From NCBI GenBank assembly GCA_934569045.1, contig CAKTJX010000001.1, positions 124,001 through 188,000 of the forward strand: 64,000 nucleotides of DNA. Reading direction: 5' to 3'. Positions 53,680-62,135 of the stretch are shown here, in pieces. Each line of letters begins with the position of its first letter. Positions within the stretch are counted from its first letter, which is position 1. The translations under genes were made by a program, and so were the position numbers. The notes beneath the pieces were generated by a model. It made no database searches. It was given only the letters and a program-made list of their open reading frames with translations, and was not told where the DNA came from. The stretch comes from an uncultured Oscillospiraceae bacterium (GTDB lineage: Bacteria; Bacillota; Clostridia; Oscillospirales; Oscillospiraceae).

Positions 53680-56454
53680 TTATTCCAGTTCCTCCGGAAC
53701 CGGTTCGTCATCCAGGGGCCCTCCGCCGTTGCGGGCGGCCCACTGTTCCTTGGTAATCAGGATGGCTCTGGGTTTGGAGCCCTGGAAGGGGCCCACGATG
53801 CCCTTCTCCTCCATCTCGTCCACAATGCGGGCGGCCCGGGCATAGCCCAGTTTCAGCCGCCGCTGAAGCATGGAGACGGAGGCCTGTCCCGTTTCCAGAA
53901 TCACGTCCACCGCGGCAGGGAGCATCTCATCCCCCTCCAGCTCGGCATCCGTGGGTTCCGGGTCCGCGGCAGCGGCCTTGCCCTTTCCGGTCTGCTGGGC
54001 CTTTTTCTCGATCTCCTCCAGCACCTGCTGGTTATAGTCCGCCACATAGTGCTCTTTCACAAAGCCCGCCACGGCCTCAACCTCGCTGTCCGTGACAAAG
54101 CAGCCCTGAACCCGGAGGGGCTTGCCGCAACCGATGGGGGCATAGAGCATATCGCCCTTGCCCACCAGCTTTTCCGCACCCTGGGTATCCAGAATGATCC
54201 GGGATTCCATGGCGGAGGCCACGGAGAAGGCGATGCGGGAGGGAATATTGGCCTTCATCAGGCCGGTAATCACATCCGCGGATGGACGCTGGGTGGCAAT
54301 AATCAGGTGCATTCCGGCGGCACGGCCCATCTGGGCAATGCGGCAGATGGAGTCCTCCACCTCTTTGGCAGCAACCAGCATCAGGTCTGCCAGCTCGTCA
54401 ATAATCACGATGATCTGGGGCAGCTTTTGCCCGCCCTCCTCGGAGAGCATGATGCTGTTGTAGGATTCCAAATCTCGAACGCCCACGTCGGACATAAGCT
54501 TATACCGGCGCAGCATTTCCGTCACCGCCCATTGCAGGGAGCCCGCGGCCTTCTTGGGGTCGGTGACCACGGGAATCAGCAGCTGAGGAATCCCGTTGTA
54601 AATGCCGAGCTCCACCATCTTGGGGTCCACCATAATGAGCTTCACATCCTCCGGGCCCGCCTTGTAGAGCAGGCTGATGATGATAGAGTTCATGCAGACG
54701 GATTTACCGGAACCGGTGGTACCGGCAATCAGCATATGGGGCATTTTCGCGATATTGCCCACGATGCAGTTGCCGCTGATATCCTTGCCCACGGAGAAAG
54801 AGGACTTGGATTTTGCTTTGGCAAACTCCGGGGAGTCGATGACCTCCCGCAGGGAGACGGTGGTAACGGTGCGGTTGGGCACCTCGATGCCCACGATGGA
54901 GATTTTCCCGGGGACCGCCGCGATTCGCACGCCGGAAGCGCCCAGGCTCAAAGCGATATCATCGGCGCAGGAGGTCAGCTTGCTGAGGCGGACGCCCTTG
55001 TCCAGCTCCACCTCGTACCGGGTGACGCTGGGGCCCCGGGTCACATTGATGATGTGGGCATCAATCCGGAAGCTGGCCAGGGTCTCATTCAGGCGGCGGG
55101 AATTCTCCCGCATCTCCTCCGTGCCATCGGCGCTGGCGCTCACCGGGCGGCGTAGCAGCTCCATGGGCGGGAAGCAGTAGGCCGCCTGGGGGGTCTCCTG
55201 GGTCTGGGCGATCTCCGCCGCCACCTGGCGGGCGGACTCGGCCGCATCCTTGGTGGTCACCTTTCCGGGCTTCTCCCCATTCTCCGCCTCCGGGGCACGC
55301 TTCGGCGGCTCCTGGGTACGGGGCGGCTCCGGCTTCTTTTCCGGCTCCTGGGAAGCTTTCCGCACCAGGGGCGGCATCTCATTCGGGATGGGCTCCGGCT
55401 TAGAAGCAGGCACCTCCCGCTCCAGCTCCAGGGGTGCCTTTTCCACAGGGATTCCCTTGGGCTGGGCAGGATACATCGGCGCGTCAATATCCAATCCGAT
55501 GGTATTCATCACATCCGCGGCACGAGACGGGGTTCCAGTGTCCTTTTGAGGCAGCTGCGGGGCTGCAGGGGCCCCACTCTGGGCCGTCTGCGGGGCCGCC
55601 GCCGGACGGGGCTGCTTTTGGGGCCGCGGCGGCTCCTCCTGGAATACCTCCGGGATCACCGTCTGCTCTGCCTGTGGGGGCAGCTGGCGGCGGCGTTTCT
55701 GCTCGATGCGCTTATTGGCAATGTGGTTCACCATAGCCGCGGCAGGCTCTACATAGCTGTCTTCCTCGTCCGCTTCCTCCCAGGTGTCCCTGGGACGGTT
55801 GGCAATGGCCCGCACAATGCTGGGAATGGTGATCTGCATGGAGCCCAGCAGGGTCAGTACGGCAGCCAGCCCCAAAATCAGGTAGGAAATCACGTTGCCG
55901 CAGGCCCAGCGGATCAGCATGGCCAGTCCGCCGCAGAGCACACCGCCGGTGCGCCCGTCCAGGCCGCCGGTATAGAGATCCGCAATGACGGCAAAGCCCT
56001 GGGCCATGCCCTGCTTTTGCACTGCCAGATGGTAGATGCTGCCGCACAGGAAGACAAAGGCAATCACGCAGAAGCTGCGCATGGCAGGCGCGTGCTTCCT
56101 GCCGAAGGTCTGGATGATAAACAGATACACCAGGGCGGGAATGGAAAAATAGAATCCCGCCTGCCCCAGCAGGCCCAGGATCACGGATTTCAAGGCCACC
56201 AGCAGGGCCCCGTCCGGGTTTACGGCGATGACCAGGAACAGCACAAACAGCGCCGCGCTGAGCACCGCAAACAGAACATTGGGGGCAAGGCCCCCGGCGA
56301 AATCCTGATTGCTCTTTTTCACCTTCTCCGGGGCGCGTTTCTTCGGCGGGGTGGATTTGGGGGTAGATTTGCCGCCGGTTTTTCCGGCGGCAGGCTTTGT
56401 TTTGGAATTTGCGGCAATCTTGTCCGCACGGGTAGACGGCTTCTTCTCAGCCAT
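53680..56454 (-). CDS. ftsK: DNA translocase FtsK/SpoIIIE
   Basis: 924 aa. Four membrane helices in the first 200 residues, a long charged/Pro-rich linker (about 220-440), then the motor domain with Walker A AGTTGSGKSVCMNS and Walker B VIIDELADL, and a gamma winged helix at the end (LGYARAARIVDEMEEKGIVGP). Pumps chromosomal DNA across the division or sporulation septum. In this spore-former it may serve as SpoIIIE; the two cannot be separated from sequence. 15 nt downstream of the UppP-like gene. Confidence 0.95.
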   Translation of the reverse strand: MAEKKPSTRADKIAANSKTKPAAGKTGGKSTPKSTPPKKRAPEKVKKSNQDFAGGLAPNVLFAVLSAALFVLFLVIAVNPDGALLVALKSVILGLLGQAGFYFSIPALVYLFIIQTFGRKHAPAMRSFCVIAFVFLCGSIYHLAVQKQGMAQGFAVIADLYTGGLDGRTGGVLCGGLAMLIRWACGNVISYLILGLAAVLTLLGSMQITIPSIVRAIANRPRDTWEEADEEDSYVEPAAAMVNHIANKRIEQKRRRQLPPQAEQTVIPEVFQEEPPRPQKQPRPAAAPQTAQSGAPAAPQLPQKDTGTPSRAADVMNTIGLDIDAPMYPAQPKGIPVEKAPLELEREVPASKPEPIPNEMPPLVRKASQEPEKKPEPPRTQEPPKRAPEAENGEKPGKVTTKDAAESARQVAAEIAQTQETPQAAYCFPPMELLRRPVSASADGTEEMRENSRRLNETLASFRIDAHIINVTRGPSVTRYEVELDKGVRLSKLTSCADDIALSLGASGVRIAAVPGKISIVGIEVPNRTVTTVSLREVIDSPEFAKAKSKSSFSVGKDISGNCIVGNIAKMPHMLIAGTTGSGKSVCMNSIIISLLYKAGPEDVKLIMVDPKMVELGIYNGIPQLLIPVVTDPKKAAGSLQWAVTEMLRRYKLMSDVGVRDLESYNSIMLSEEGGQKLPQIIVIIDELADLMLVAAKEVEDSICRIAQMGRAAGMHLIIATQRPSADVITGLMKANIPSRIAFSVASAMESRIILDTQGAEKLVGKGDMLYAPIGCGKPLRVQGCFVTDSEVEAVAGFVKEHYVADYNQQVLEEIEKKAQQTGKGKAAAADPEPTDAELEGDEMLPAAVDVILETGQASVSMLQRRLKLGYARAARIVDEMEEKGIVGPFQGSKPRAILITKEQWAARNGGGPLDDEPVPEELE

Positions 56455-56469
56455 GCCAGGTCCTCCTTC

Positions 56470-57300
56470 TCACGCAACCAGATTCAAAAAGAATGTAAAC
56501 AGGGCAAGGCCCCAGCAGTAAAACGCAAAAATCGAAAAGCTGTGCTCCGCCACCAGGGACCGAAGCAGCTTGACCCCCAGAAGTCCCCCCAGGAAGCTTG
56601 CAAAGGCGGAGACCGCATAGATCACCACAATGCCGAAGGTCAGCCCATCCATGCCGTTGGATGCCAGCCGCACCGCGTCATTGACCACCGTTGCGGCGGA
56701 GATCACGATGCCGACAATCAAAGCGCTGTCCAGCGCGTACTTCCGATCCACGCCGCAGACAGAGCCCACGGAGACCATGGCACCGATGCCGGAGATCCCC
56801 GGCAGCACGGACAGCGCGCCGCCCAGGCCCATCAGCAATCCTTCCAGACGGCTGAGGGTGCGGGAATCCTTGTTGCCGGTGGGCAGAAACTGAGGGATGT
56901 ACAGAATCAGGCCGTTGAGCAGCAGCAGCACCGCCACAGCCAGCAGACTCCCTGCCAGAGCGGAGACGGAATTGTAGAAGAAAAATGCCAGAATCACGGG
57001 AATGGACATGGTGCGGATCAGGCGGAAGTCCATCAGGCTTTTCACATCCAGGGGACGGCGGCGCTTTTTCTTGGGAATCCGGGCCAGGGCCAGAGCGCGG
57101 CTGATCCGGGTCAGCTGGGCGCGGCTGCTGACATAGAACACCGCCAGCATGGCAAGGTGCATCAGAAGCAGCATGAGATTGCTGTTGCCGGAGGCCCCGA
57201 AGATCTTCAGCAGCAGAATGCCGTGGGCCCGGGAAGAAATCGGCAGGACTTCCGCCACGCCGGACAGGAAGCCATACAGTACGCTCTGCATCCAGTTCAT
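56470..57300 (-). CDS. Divergent undecaprenyl-diphosphatase (UppP/BacA) family protein
   Basis: 276 aa from the ATG at 57300. About eight membrane helices. The family region reads GVAEVLPISSRAH, keeping the second Glu (E21 of E. coli) and the His, but the first catalytic Glu (E17) is Ser. The second family motif PG-x-SRSG reads PGISGIGA, so the phosphate-binding Arg is also missing. Family assignment is firm but normal undecaprenyl-diphosphatase activity is doubtful. Upstream of ftsK in the same direction. Confidence 0.82.
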   Translation of the reverse strand: MNWMQSVLYGFLSGVAEVLPISSRAHGILLLKIFGASGNSNLMLLLMHLAMLAVFYVSSRAQLTRISRALALARIPKKKRRRPLDVKSLMDFRLIRTMSIPVILAFFFYNSVSALAGSLLAVAVLLLLNGLILYIPQFLPTGNKDSRTLSRLEGLLMGLGGALSVLPGISGIGAMVSVGSVCGVDRKYALDSALIVGIVISAATVVNDAVRLASNGMDGLTFGIVVIYAVSAFASFLGGLLGVKLLRSLVAEHSFSIFAFYCWGLALFTFFLNLVA

Positions 57301-57432
57301 CTTTTGCCGTTTCCCCCTTTTCATAGTCACTTTAGCATATAATACCATAAAAGCCGCCGGATTTCCACCCCTATTTTTCCCGATTCTTTCCGGGAAAGCG
57401 CCTGTTTTTCCGGCTTTTCGGACAAATTCTCC

Positions 57433-57474
57433 AAAAAAAAGCCGCCTGCCTCCCTTCTTGGGAAACAAGCGGCT
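57433..57474 (-). terminator. Terminator of the spoIIIA operon
   Basis: Stem AGCCGC/GCGGCT (57440-57474) with inner pairing, followed on the minus strand by eight T residues. It sits between spoIIIAH and the UppP-like gene. Confidence 0.85.
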
Positions 57475-57480
57475 GAAAAA

Positions 57481-58038
57481 TTACTGTACTTCCACCACAC
57501 GGATGCTGTCTAAGTTGTACCCGGACTGGCTCATCACCACATCGGCAATTACCGCCACGTCCTGCTGCTGCAAGCCGCCCTCCGGGGCGGATACCGCCAC
57601 GGAGATGCCGTCCGGGCTCATGTAGGCCACGCAGTCGGCATAGCCCTTGGCGATGATCAGGCTCTCGATCTGGGCCTCGCTGAGGGCCGTCTGGACAATG
57701 TCCTCCAGGTCCGCCGCGGACTCCGCCGCCTTGCTGTCCCCGGAGTAGCTGGCCGCCTCCTGAAGCAGGTTGATGGCATCGTCCCTCGCCTGCTGGCGGG
57801 ACAGCCGCACCGCCGCGAAATAGCTGCTGGCGGTAGTATCCTCCGTCTGCCCCGCCATGATGGAAGCCATGTCATCGGATACCGCCAGATCCTCGTCACT
57901 CATGACCTTCTGGGTGTCCAATGTCTCGCTCAAGGACTGGGTGTCCTTCCCCCCGGCGTAAAGCCAGTTGACGTAGATCCCCGCGCAGACCGTGACCAGG
58001 ATGGCCGCCGCAATCAGATTCTTCTTCCAGATTTTCAC
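57481..58038 (-). CDS. spoIIIAH: Stage III sporulation protein AH
   Basis: 185 aa. N-terminal membrane helix (about 6-28) then an extracytoplasmic domain; the C-terminal YscJ/FliF-like ring-forming region includes LIIAKGYADCVAYM and GGLQQQDVAVIADVV. Forms the channel between mother cell and forespore with SpoIIQ in Bacillus. Last gene of the spoIIIA operon, followed by a terminator. Confidence 0.93.
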   Translation of the reverse strand: MKIWKKNLIAAAILVTVCAGIYVNWLYAGGKDTQSLSETLDTQKVMSDEDLAVSDDMASIMAGQTEDTTASSYFAAVRLSRQQARDDAINLLQEAASYSGDSKAAESAADLEDIVQTALSEAQIESLIIAKGYADCVAYMSPDGISVAVSAPEGGLQQQDVAVIADVVMSQSGYNLDSIRVVEVQ

Positions 58039-58050
58039 AAGAAAGCCCCC

Positions 58051-58548
58051 CTACTTCATTTTCAGTACCGTTATACGATTGGTCGGCAGCCCGGTGGCCG
58101 CCGCCACCGCCTCCACCACCGCCAGCTTCACAGCGGGCGCACCCGCGCCCTGGCAGACCACCACGGCCCCCCGGTAGACAGGCTCCTGCCGCTGCCGGAC
58201 CAGCCCCGTCTCCTGCCGGCTGCCATCGGACAGCAGCACCGTCTGGGTTCGGCTGCTCTGAGAGGCGGCATCCGAATCCTCCGTGCTGTCCGTCTGGTAG
58301 ACCGTCTCCCCGGAGCTGTCCCGGGTCAGAAGCACCCGCACCGCCCCGGTGCCGGACACCTGGGCCAGAATTATCTCCAGCCGCTGCTCCAGGTCCGCCT
58401 GCTCCGCGGACGGTTCCGTCTGCATTGGAGCGGTGTTCGTCTTCTGCCGCTGGGGCAGGCACATAAGCACCACGCCGCACAGCAGCACCAGCGCCACATA
58501 GCGGTTCTTTTTCAGGAATTCCTTCAGTTCCTCTAATTTGACTGCCAT
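58051..58548 (-). CDS. spoIIIAG: Stage III sporulation protein AG
   Basis: 165 aa from the ATG at 58548 (AAGGAG upstream). One membrane helix near 18-35, then a ring-building domain: LAQVSGTGAVRVLLT, YRGAVVVCQGAGAPAVKLAVVEAV. Homologous to type III secretion ring proteins. Overlaps spoIIIAF by 16 nt. Confidence 0.92.
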   Translation of the reverse strand: MAVKLEELKEFLKKNRYVALVLLCGVVLMCLPQRQKTNTAPMQTEPSAEQADLEQRLEIILAQVSGTGAVRVLLTRDSSGETVYQTDSTEDSDAASQSSRTQTVLLSDGSRQETGLVRQRQEPVYRGAVVVCQGAGAPAVKLAVVEAVAAATGLPTNRITVLKMK

Positions 58549-58997
58549 CGCTGCCGCTCCTTCGGGATTCCCAGGTCCTCCTCCAAAATACGCTCCATTT
58601 GTTCCCGCTGCGTCTGTGTCCAGGTGCCTGTCAGTGCCGCGGAGTCTGGAAGACCGTTTTCGTCCAGCGTCAGCTCCACGGCGGCCTCCAGGCCCAGCCC
58701 CGCCGCTTTGTCCAAGATATATGCTTCCAGACGGTCCGATATGACCTGCCGTCTCTGGGCCTCGATGGAATCCTCGCCGGCCCGGGCGGCGGCCTCCGCC
58801 TCTCGATCCAGGTTTTCCAGCCAGGCGCCGACATCCGGCAGCTCCAGCTTTCCCACCGGGCGCAGCACCGCCGCCAGCAGAAAGACACCGCACAGCAGCT
58901 TCAGCGCCCTGCCGCAGCTGCCCCCGGGAAGCAGGCCTGTCAGGATACCCCCTGCCAGCGCCGCCGCGATCAGTGACAGCACATACCGCGCCGCCAT
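58533..58997 (-). CDS. spoIIIAF: Stage III sporulation protein AF
   Basis: 154 aa. Two N-terminal membrane helices (5-25 and 33-50) then a soluble domain with RQVISDRLEAYILDKAAGLG. Starts at ATG 58997, sharing one base with the spoIIIAE stop (TGATG). Confidence 0.9.
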   Translation of the reverse strand: MAARYVLSLIAAALAGGILTGLLPGGSCGRALKLLCGVFLLAAVLRPVGKLELPDVGAWLENLDREAEAAARAGEDSIEAQRRQVISDRLEAYILDKAAGLGLEAAVELTLDENGLPDSAALTGTWTQTQREQMERILEEDLGIPKERQRWQSN

Positions 58998-60034
58998 CAG
59001 CGCACCCCCTTCAGGAAGCACACGGAGCTGACGATTCCCAGCAGGCACATGGCCCCCGTCATTCCCAGAAGCATCCGCATAACCTCGGAAAAGTCCTCTA
59101 TAAGGTCCGTCTCTCTTTTCCCGCCGAAGACAGCGCAGAGGCAGGCCGCACCCCGCAGGATCAAAAACTGTGTTCCAATCCGGGCGAAAGGTCCCAGGGC
59201 CACCGCCAGAATCGCCAGGATACCGTAAATGCCTACGGCGTTGCGGGCCAGCCCCGCCCCCACCAGCACGGCCTCGGAGGCATCGGCCAGGATACCGCCC
59301 ACCACCGGAACCACCGTGGAGATGGCGGTTTTGGCGGCCTTCAGCACCGCCGCATCGGTGGTGCCGCTGACCACGCCGGTGATGCCGAGATAGGCCGTGA
59401 ATAAAGAGGTCATGGTCTTCAGGCACCAGAGGAGCAGATCCTTCATAGCCTTCTTCAAATTTTTCAGCACATCGTTTCCCAATGCCGCGGCGGCGGTGGC
59501 GGCGGCCAGGTAGAAATACTGCACCGGCAGCAGCAGCCGTACCAAGAGGCTGGTGAGCACCGTATTGAAAAGGGCCGTTCCGGCATACAGCGCCGTGGCA
59601 GAGCCAACGCCCCCCTGGGCGGCCATAGCCGCCGTGGCCGTGGGGAGCAGGAGCTTTTCGTATTCACTGACGGTCTGCACCGTGTCCGCCCCCAGGCGGA
59701 TCATGGCGTGGGCCCCGGAAAACAGGAGCCCCGCAATGGCCACCGCCCCCACAAGATCCGCCGTGTGGGACAGCTGATCGCAGCAGGAGCGCAGCAGCGA
59801 CAGAAGCAGGCAGGCGGCAATCAGCGCCCCGCCGGTTCGCAGGCCCTGGGCCAACTCCGGCCGCACAATGGGCAGCAGCTCCCCCAAAATCTGCCGCAGG
59901 CCCTCCGAAAAATTCTCCGTCTGCGCGGGCATCAGCTTTCGGCCGGCCTCCGGGACCTGGGGTGCAGTAAACTCCGCCCGCACCGGCGTAATCAGAAACA
60001 GCAGCAGCATGAGGCCGATCCAAAGCTTTCTCAC
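58997..60034 (-). CDS. spoIIIAE: Stage III sporulation protein AE
   Basis: 345 aa from the GTG at 60034 (GGGGGG upstream); the frame extending to 60436 runs through spoIIIAD and is rejected. Signal-like N-terminus, then a mainly membrane-embedded protein with about eight helices. Motifs LLKSSVSYQ-type not intact, but VRPELAQGLRTGGALIAACL and FYLAAATAAAALG are as in the family. Overlaps spoIIIAD by 4 nt (GTGA). Confidence 0.92.
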   Translation of the reverse strand: MRKLWIGLMLLLFLITPVRAEFTAPQVPEAGRKLMPAQTENFSEGLRQILGELLPIVRPELAQGLRTGGALIAACLLLSLLRSCCDQLSHTADLVGAVAIAGLLFSGAHAMIRLGADTVQTVSEYEKLLLPTATAAMAAQGGVGSATALYAGTALFNTVLTSLLVRLLLPVQYFYLAAATAAAALGNDVLKNLKKAMKDLLLWCLKTMTSLFTAYLGITGVVSGTTDAAVLKAAKTAISTVVPVVGGILADASEAVLVGAGLARNAVGIYGILAILAVALGPFARIGTQFLILRGAACLCAVFGGKRETDLIEDFSEVMRMLLGMTGAMCLLGIVSSVCFLKGVR

Positions 60035-60426
60035 GATCCCCCCACCATCTCCAAAACACAGTCCAGCAGCCCCGAAAACAGCGGCACGGACAGGCACAGG
60101 ATGGCAGCCGTCCCCAGGAACCGCACCAGCCTGCCCAGCGCCTCGTTTCCCGCGTCGCTGCATACAAAGCCCGCCGTCTCCGCCGCGAGGCCCAGACCCG
60201 TGGCCTTCAGCAGCACAGAAAGAGCATCCTCCTCCAGATTTCCAACCTGACGCAGCCGGTGGAGCAGAGAGAGCACTGGCTCCAGGAGCTTTAACGAGGC
60301 CGCCGCCGCCATGACAATGACGGCAGCCGTCAAAACGGTGGACATATCCTTCTCCTGCTTTTTCAGCGCCAGATCCAGAATCACCGTCAGCAGAATGGCC
60401 GCGGCGCATTTCCAAAATACTTCCAT
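60031..60426 (-). CDS. spoIIIAD: Stage III sporulation protein AD
   Basis: 131 aa, four hydrophobic helices; starts MEVFWKCAAAILLTVILDLALKK. Member of the SpoIIIAC/AD family. ATG shares its first base area with the spoIIIAC stop. Confidence 0.9.
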   Translation of the reverse strand: MEVFWKCAAAILLTVILDLALKKQEKDMSTVLTAAVIVMAAAASLKLLEPVLSLLHRLRQVGNLEEDALSVLLKATGLGLAAETAGFVCSDAGNEALGRLVRFLGTAAILCLSVPLFSGLLDCVLEMVGGS

Positions 60427-60620
60427 CAGAAATCAAACAGGGTCTTTACCAGATCGAACAGCTCCGCGATTTTTTGTGCCAGCATCATCAGCACCACCAC
60501 CAGCCCCGCAAGGGTGGTCATGGTGGCCTGCTCCTCCCGGCCGGAACGGGAGAGCACCTGGTTGAGGATGGATACGATAATGCCGATGGCGGCAATTTTA
60601 AAAATCAGATCAATGTCCAT
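60426..60620 (-). CDS. spoIIIAC: Stage III sporulation protein AC
   Basis: 64 aa, two helices; start MDIDLIFKIAAIGIIVSILN and core SGREEQATMTTLAGLVVVL are characteristic. ATG at 60620, two bases after the spoIIIAB stop region. Confidence 0.92.
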   Translation of the reverse strand: MDIDLIFKIAAIGIIVSILNQVLSRSGREEQATMTTLAGLVVVLMMLAQKIAELFDLVKTLFDF

Positions 60621-60622
60621 AG

Positions 60623-61135
60623 TCAGATCAGCAGCACCGCCAAGGCGGCCCCGGCGCACAGGCCCAGGGTCCGGTAGCTCCGCAGCCGCTGCTCCCGGTT
60701 CCGCTCCAGCTCCCGCAGCTCCCGCTTGCAGCTTTCCTTGGCGGCAGCGATGCCCTTCAGCTGCCCCGGAAGATCGAACCGGCCCAGGGATTTTCCCAGC
60801 TGGTAGATCAGTCTGCGGAGTCTGCCGGGAATCCCAGGCTGCCTATCCAGGCACGCCCGCAGGCATTGCTCCACCTGGGGGGCAGAACGCTTGTCCAGCT
60901 CCCCGGCAAGCTCCAAAAACAGCCGCCGCAGGCAGCCTGTAGTCCGCAGGCCGCAGAGCTGAAACAGCTCCGGCAGAGCCGTCAAGCGGTACTGGAGCTC
61001 GCTCTCCATAAAGTCCAGCGTCTCCAGCAGCTGCCGCAGCAGCTTTTCCAGAGACCTTGCCTCCCGGGCTACGGAGAAGCCGAACCCGCCGCAGCCGCCG
61101 ATGACCAGGATTGCGCCGATCCATTTGTACTCCAT
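60623..61135 (-). CDS. spoIIIAB: Stage III sporulation protein AB
   Basis: 170 aa. Membrane helix at 6-22 then LRQLLETLDFMESELQYRLTALPEL and a second helix at the C-terminus (YRTLGLCAGAALAVLLI). Similar to type II secretion GspF-like proteins. Its start lies 67 nt inside the end of spoIIIAA, an unusually long overlap. Confidence 0.9.
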   Translation of the reverse strand: MEYKWIGAILVIGGCGGFGFSVAREARSLEKLLRQLLETLDFMESELQYRLTALPELFQLCGLRTTGCLRRLFLELAGELDKRSAPQVEQCLRACLDRQPGIPGRLRRLIYQLGKSLGRFDLPGQLKGIAAAKESCKRELRELERNREQRLRSYRTLGLCAGAALAVLLI

Positions 61136-61959
61136 GATTCCATCCTTTCCCTGTGAAACGTCTTGTCCTCCGATAGCAGCAGCACCGTCTGAAAAATCCC
61201 GCTCTGCGCCAGCGTCCGGTAGCAGGGGCGGCTGTACAGATCTTCCAGGCTGGCGGCATGGGCCGTGGCCAGCAGCCGAACCCCGCAGCCCGCGGCCCGG
61301 ATCAGCGCCCGGACATCCGCCTCGGCGGTGATCTCGTCCAGACCAATATAATCTGGCGCCATGGTTCTGAGAACCATTTCCATGCCCGTTTCCTTCCCGC
61401 AGAGGGTTAGTACATCCAGCCCCGGCCCCCGGGAGAACCCTTCCGGGAACAGCTCTCCCCGCTCGTCCACCACCGCCACAGAAAATTCTCCGGCCAGCCT
61501 CCGGCAGAGGTCCCGCAGCAACGTGGTCTTCCCCCAGCCGGGGGCACCCAAAATCAAGGTGGAGCCCAGCTTTCCGCAGTCCTCCGGGGCAATACCGGAA
61601 AGGTCCCTGGCCGCCCGGAGGCACAAAGAGGACACATGCCGGAATCCGGTCACCGCGCCGTCCTTCACAACCGCCTCGCCGCACAGCCCCATGCGGTGGC
61701 CACCGGAGAGGGTGAGATACCCCTGCCGGGCGGAGGCCACGGACCAAGGGGAATAATTGCTGGCGGCGTTGACACAGAAATCCAAATCCTCCTGGGTGAC
61801 CTTTTGGGGCAGCTGCCAGAGACCCCGTTGAAATTCCAGCCTGGGCTCCGTCCCCAGCCGCAGCCGCAGCTGCCGAAGCCCCTGCCGCCCCAGCCTGTCC
61901 ACCGACTCCCGCATCCACGGGGGCAGCACATTCAGAAACGACTGCCAAAAAGCATCCAT
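61069..61959 (-). CDS. spoIIIAA: Stage III sporulation protein AA (ATPase)
   Basis: 296 aa from the ATG at 61959 with AAAGGAGG 7 nt upstream. Walker A GAPGWGKTTLLRDL, Walker B VVDERGELF and DYIGLDEIT; mechano-ATPase of the secretion-superfamily type. The body ends near VLLLSEDKTFHRERM; the final residues STNGSAQSW...AGSASP read into spoIIIAB in another frame and look non-conserved. First gene of the operon, behind a SigE-type promoter. Confidence 0.94.
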   Translation of the reverse strand: MDAFWQSFLNVLPPWMRESVDRLGRQGLRQLRLRLGTEPRLEFQRGLWQLPQKVTQEDLDFCVNAASNYSPWSVASARQGYLTLSGGHRMGLCGEAVVKDGAVTGFRHVSSLCLRAARDLSGIAPEDCGKLGSTLILGAPGWGKTTLLRDLCRRLAGEFSVAVVDERGELFPEGFSRGPGLDVLTLCGKETGMEMVLRTMAPDYIGLDEITAEADVRALIRAAGCGVRLLATAHAASLEDLYSRPCYRTLAQSGIFQTVLLLSEDKTFHRERMESWSTNGSAQSWSSAAAAGSASP

Positions 61960-61979
61960 GGGCCCGCCTCCTTTGGTGC

Positions 61980-62008
61980 ATTGTATGTGCCTGTCTCGGG
62001 GGACATGC
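61980..62008 (-). promoter_or_regulatory. SigE-type promoter of the spoIIIA operon
   Basis: The -10 CATACAAT (61980-61987) is a perfect SigE consensus; a -35-like GCATGTC (62002-62008) lies 14 nt upstream. Predicted start about 61973, giving a leader of about 14 nt before the ATG. Confidence 0.75.
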
Positions 62009-62011
62009 AAA

Positions 62012-62038
62012 GAGGCCGCTGCTTTTCGCAGCGGCCTC
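62012..62038 (-). terminator. Stable hairpin upstream of the spoIIIA promoter
   Basis: Perfect 11-bp stem GAGGCCGCTGC/GCAGCGGCCTC with a 5-nt loop and only TTTG after it. Likely insulates the spoIIIA promoter from upstream transcription. Confidence 0.6.
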
Positions 62039-62135
62039 GGTGAAATCCGGCCAATAGGCCAGGTGAAATTCAATCAAAGATCGGGTGAAATCGCCCGTAC
62101 CGGGCGGATGTGGTGTCCCTTCGGGACGGAATTTA
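62039..62135. repeat. Multi-hairpin intergenic repeat, copy 2 (four stem-loops)
   Basis: On the minus strand: GTCCC-GAA-GGGAC, CGCCC-GGTAC-GGGCG, CGATC-TTT-GATTG and CTGGCC-TATT-GGCCGG, with linkers ATTTCACC, ATTTCACC and ATTTCACC. The opening GTCCC-GAA-GGGAC is shared with copy 1 at 28196-28304. It starts at the stop codon of the DUF3783-type gene (62133-62135), as copy 1 ends at the dut stop codon. Confidence 0.65.
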
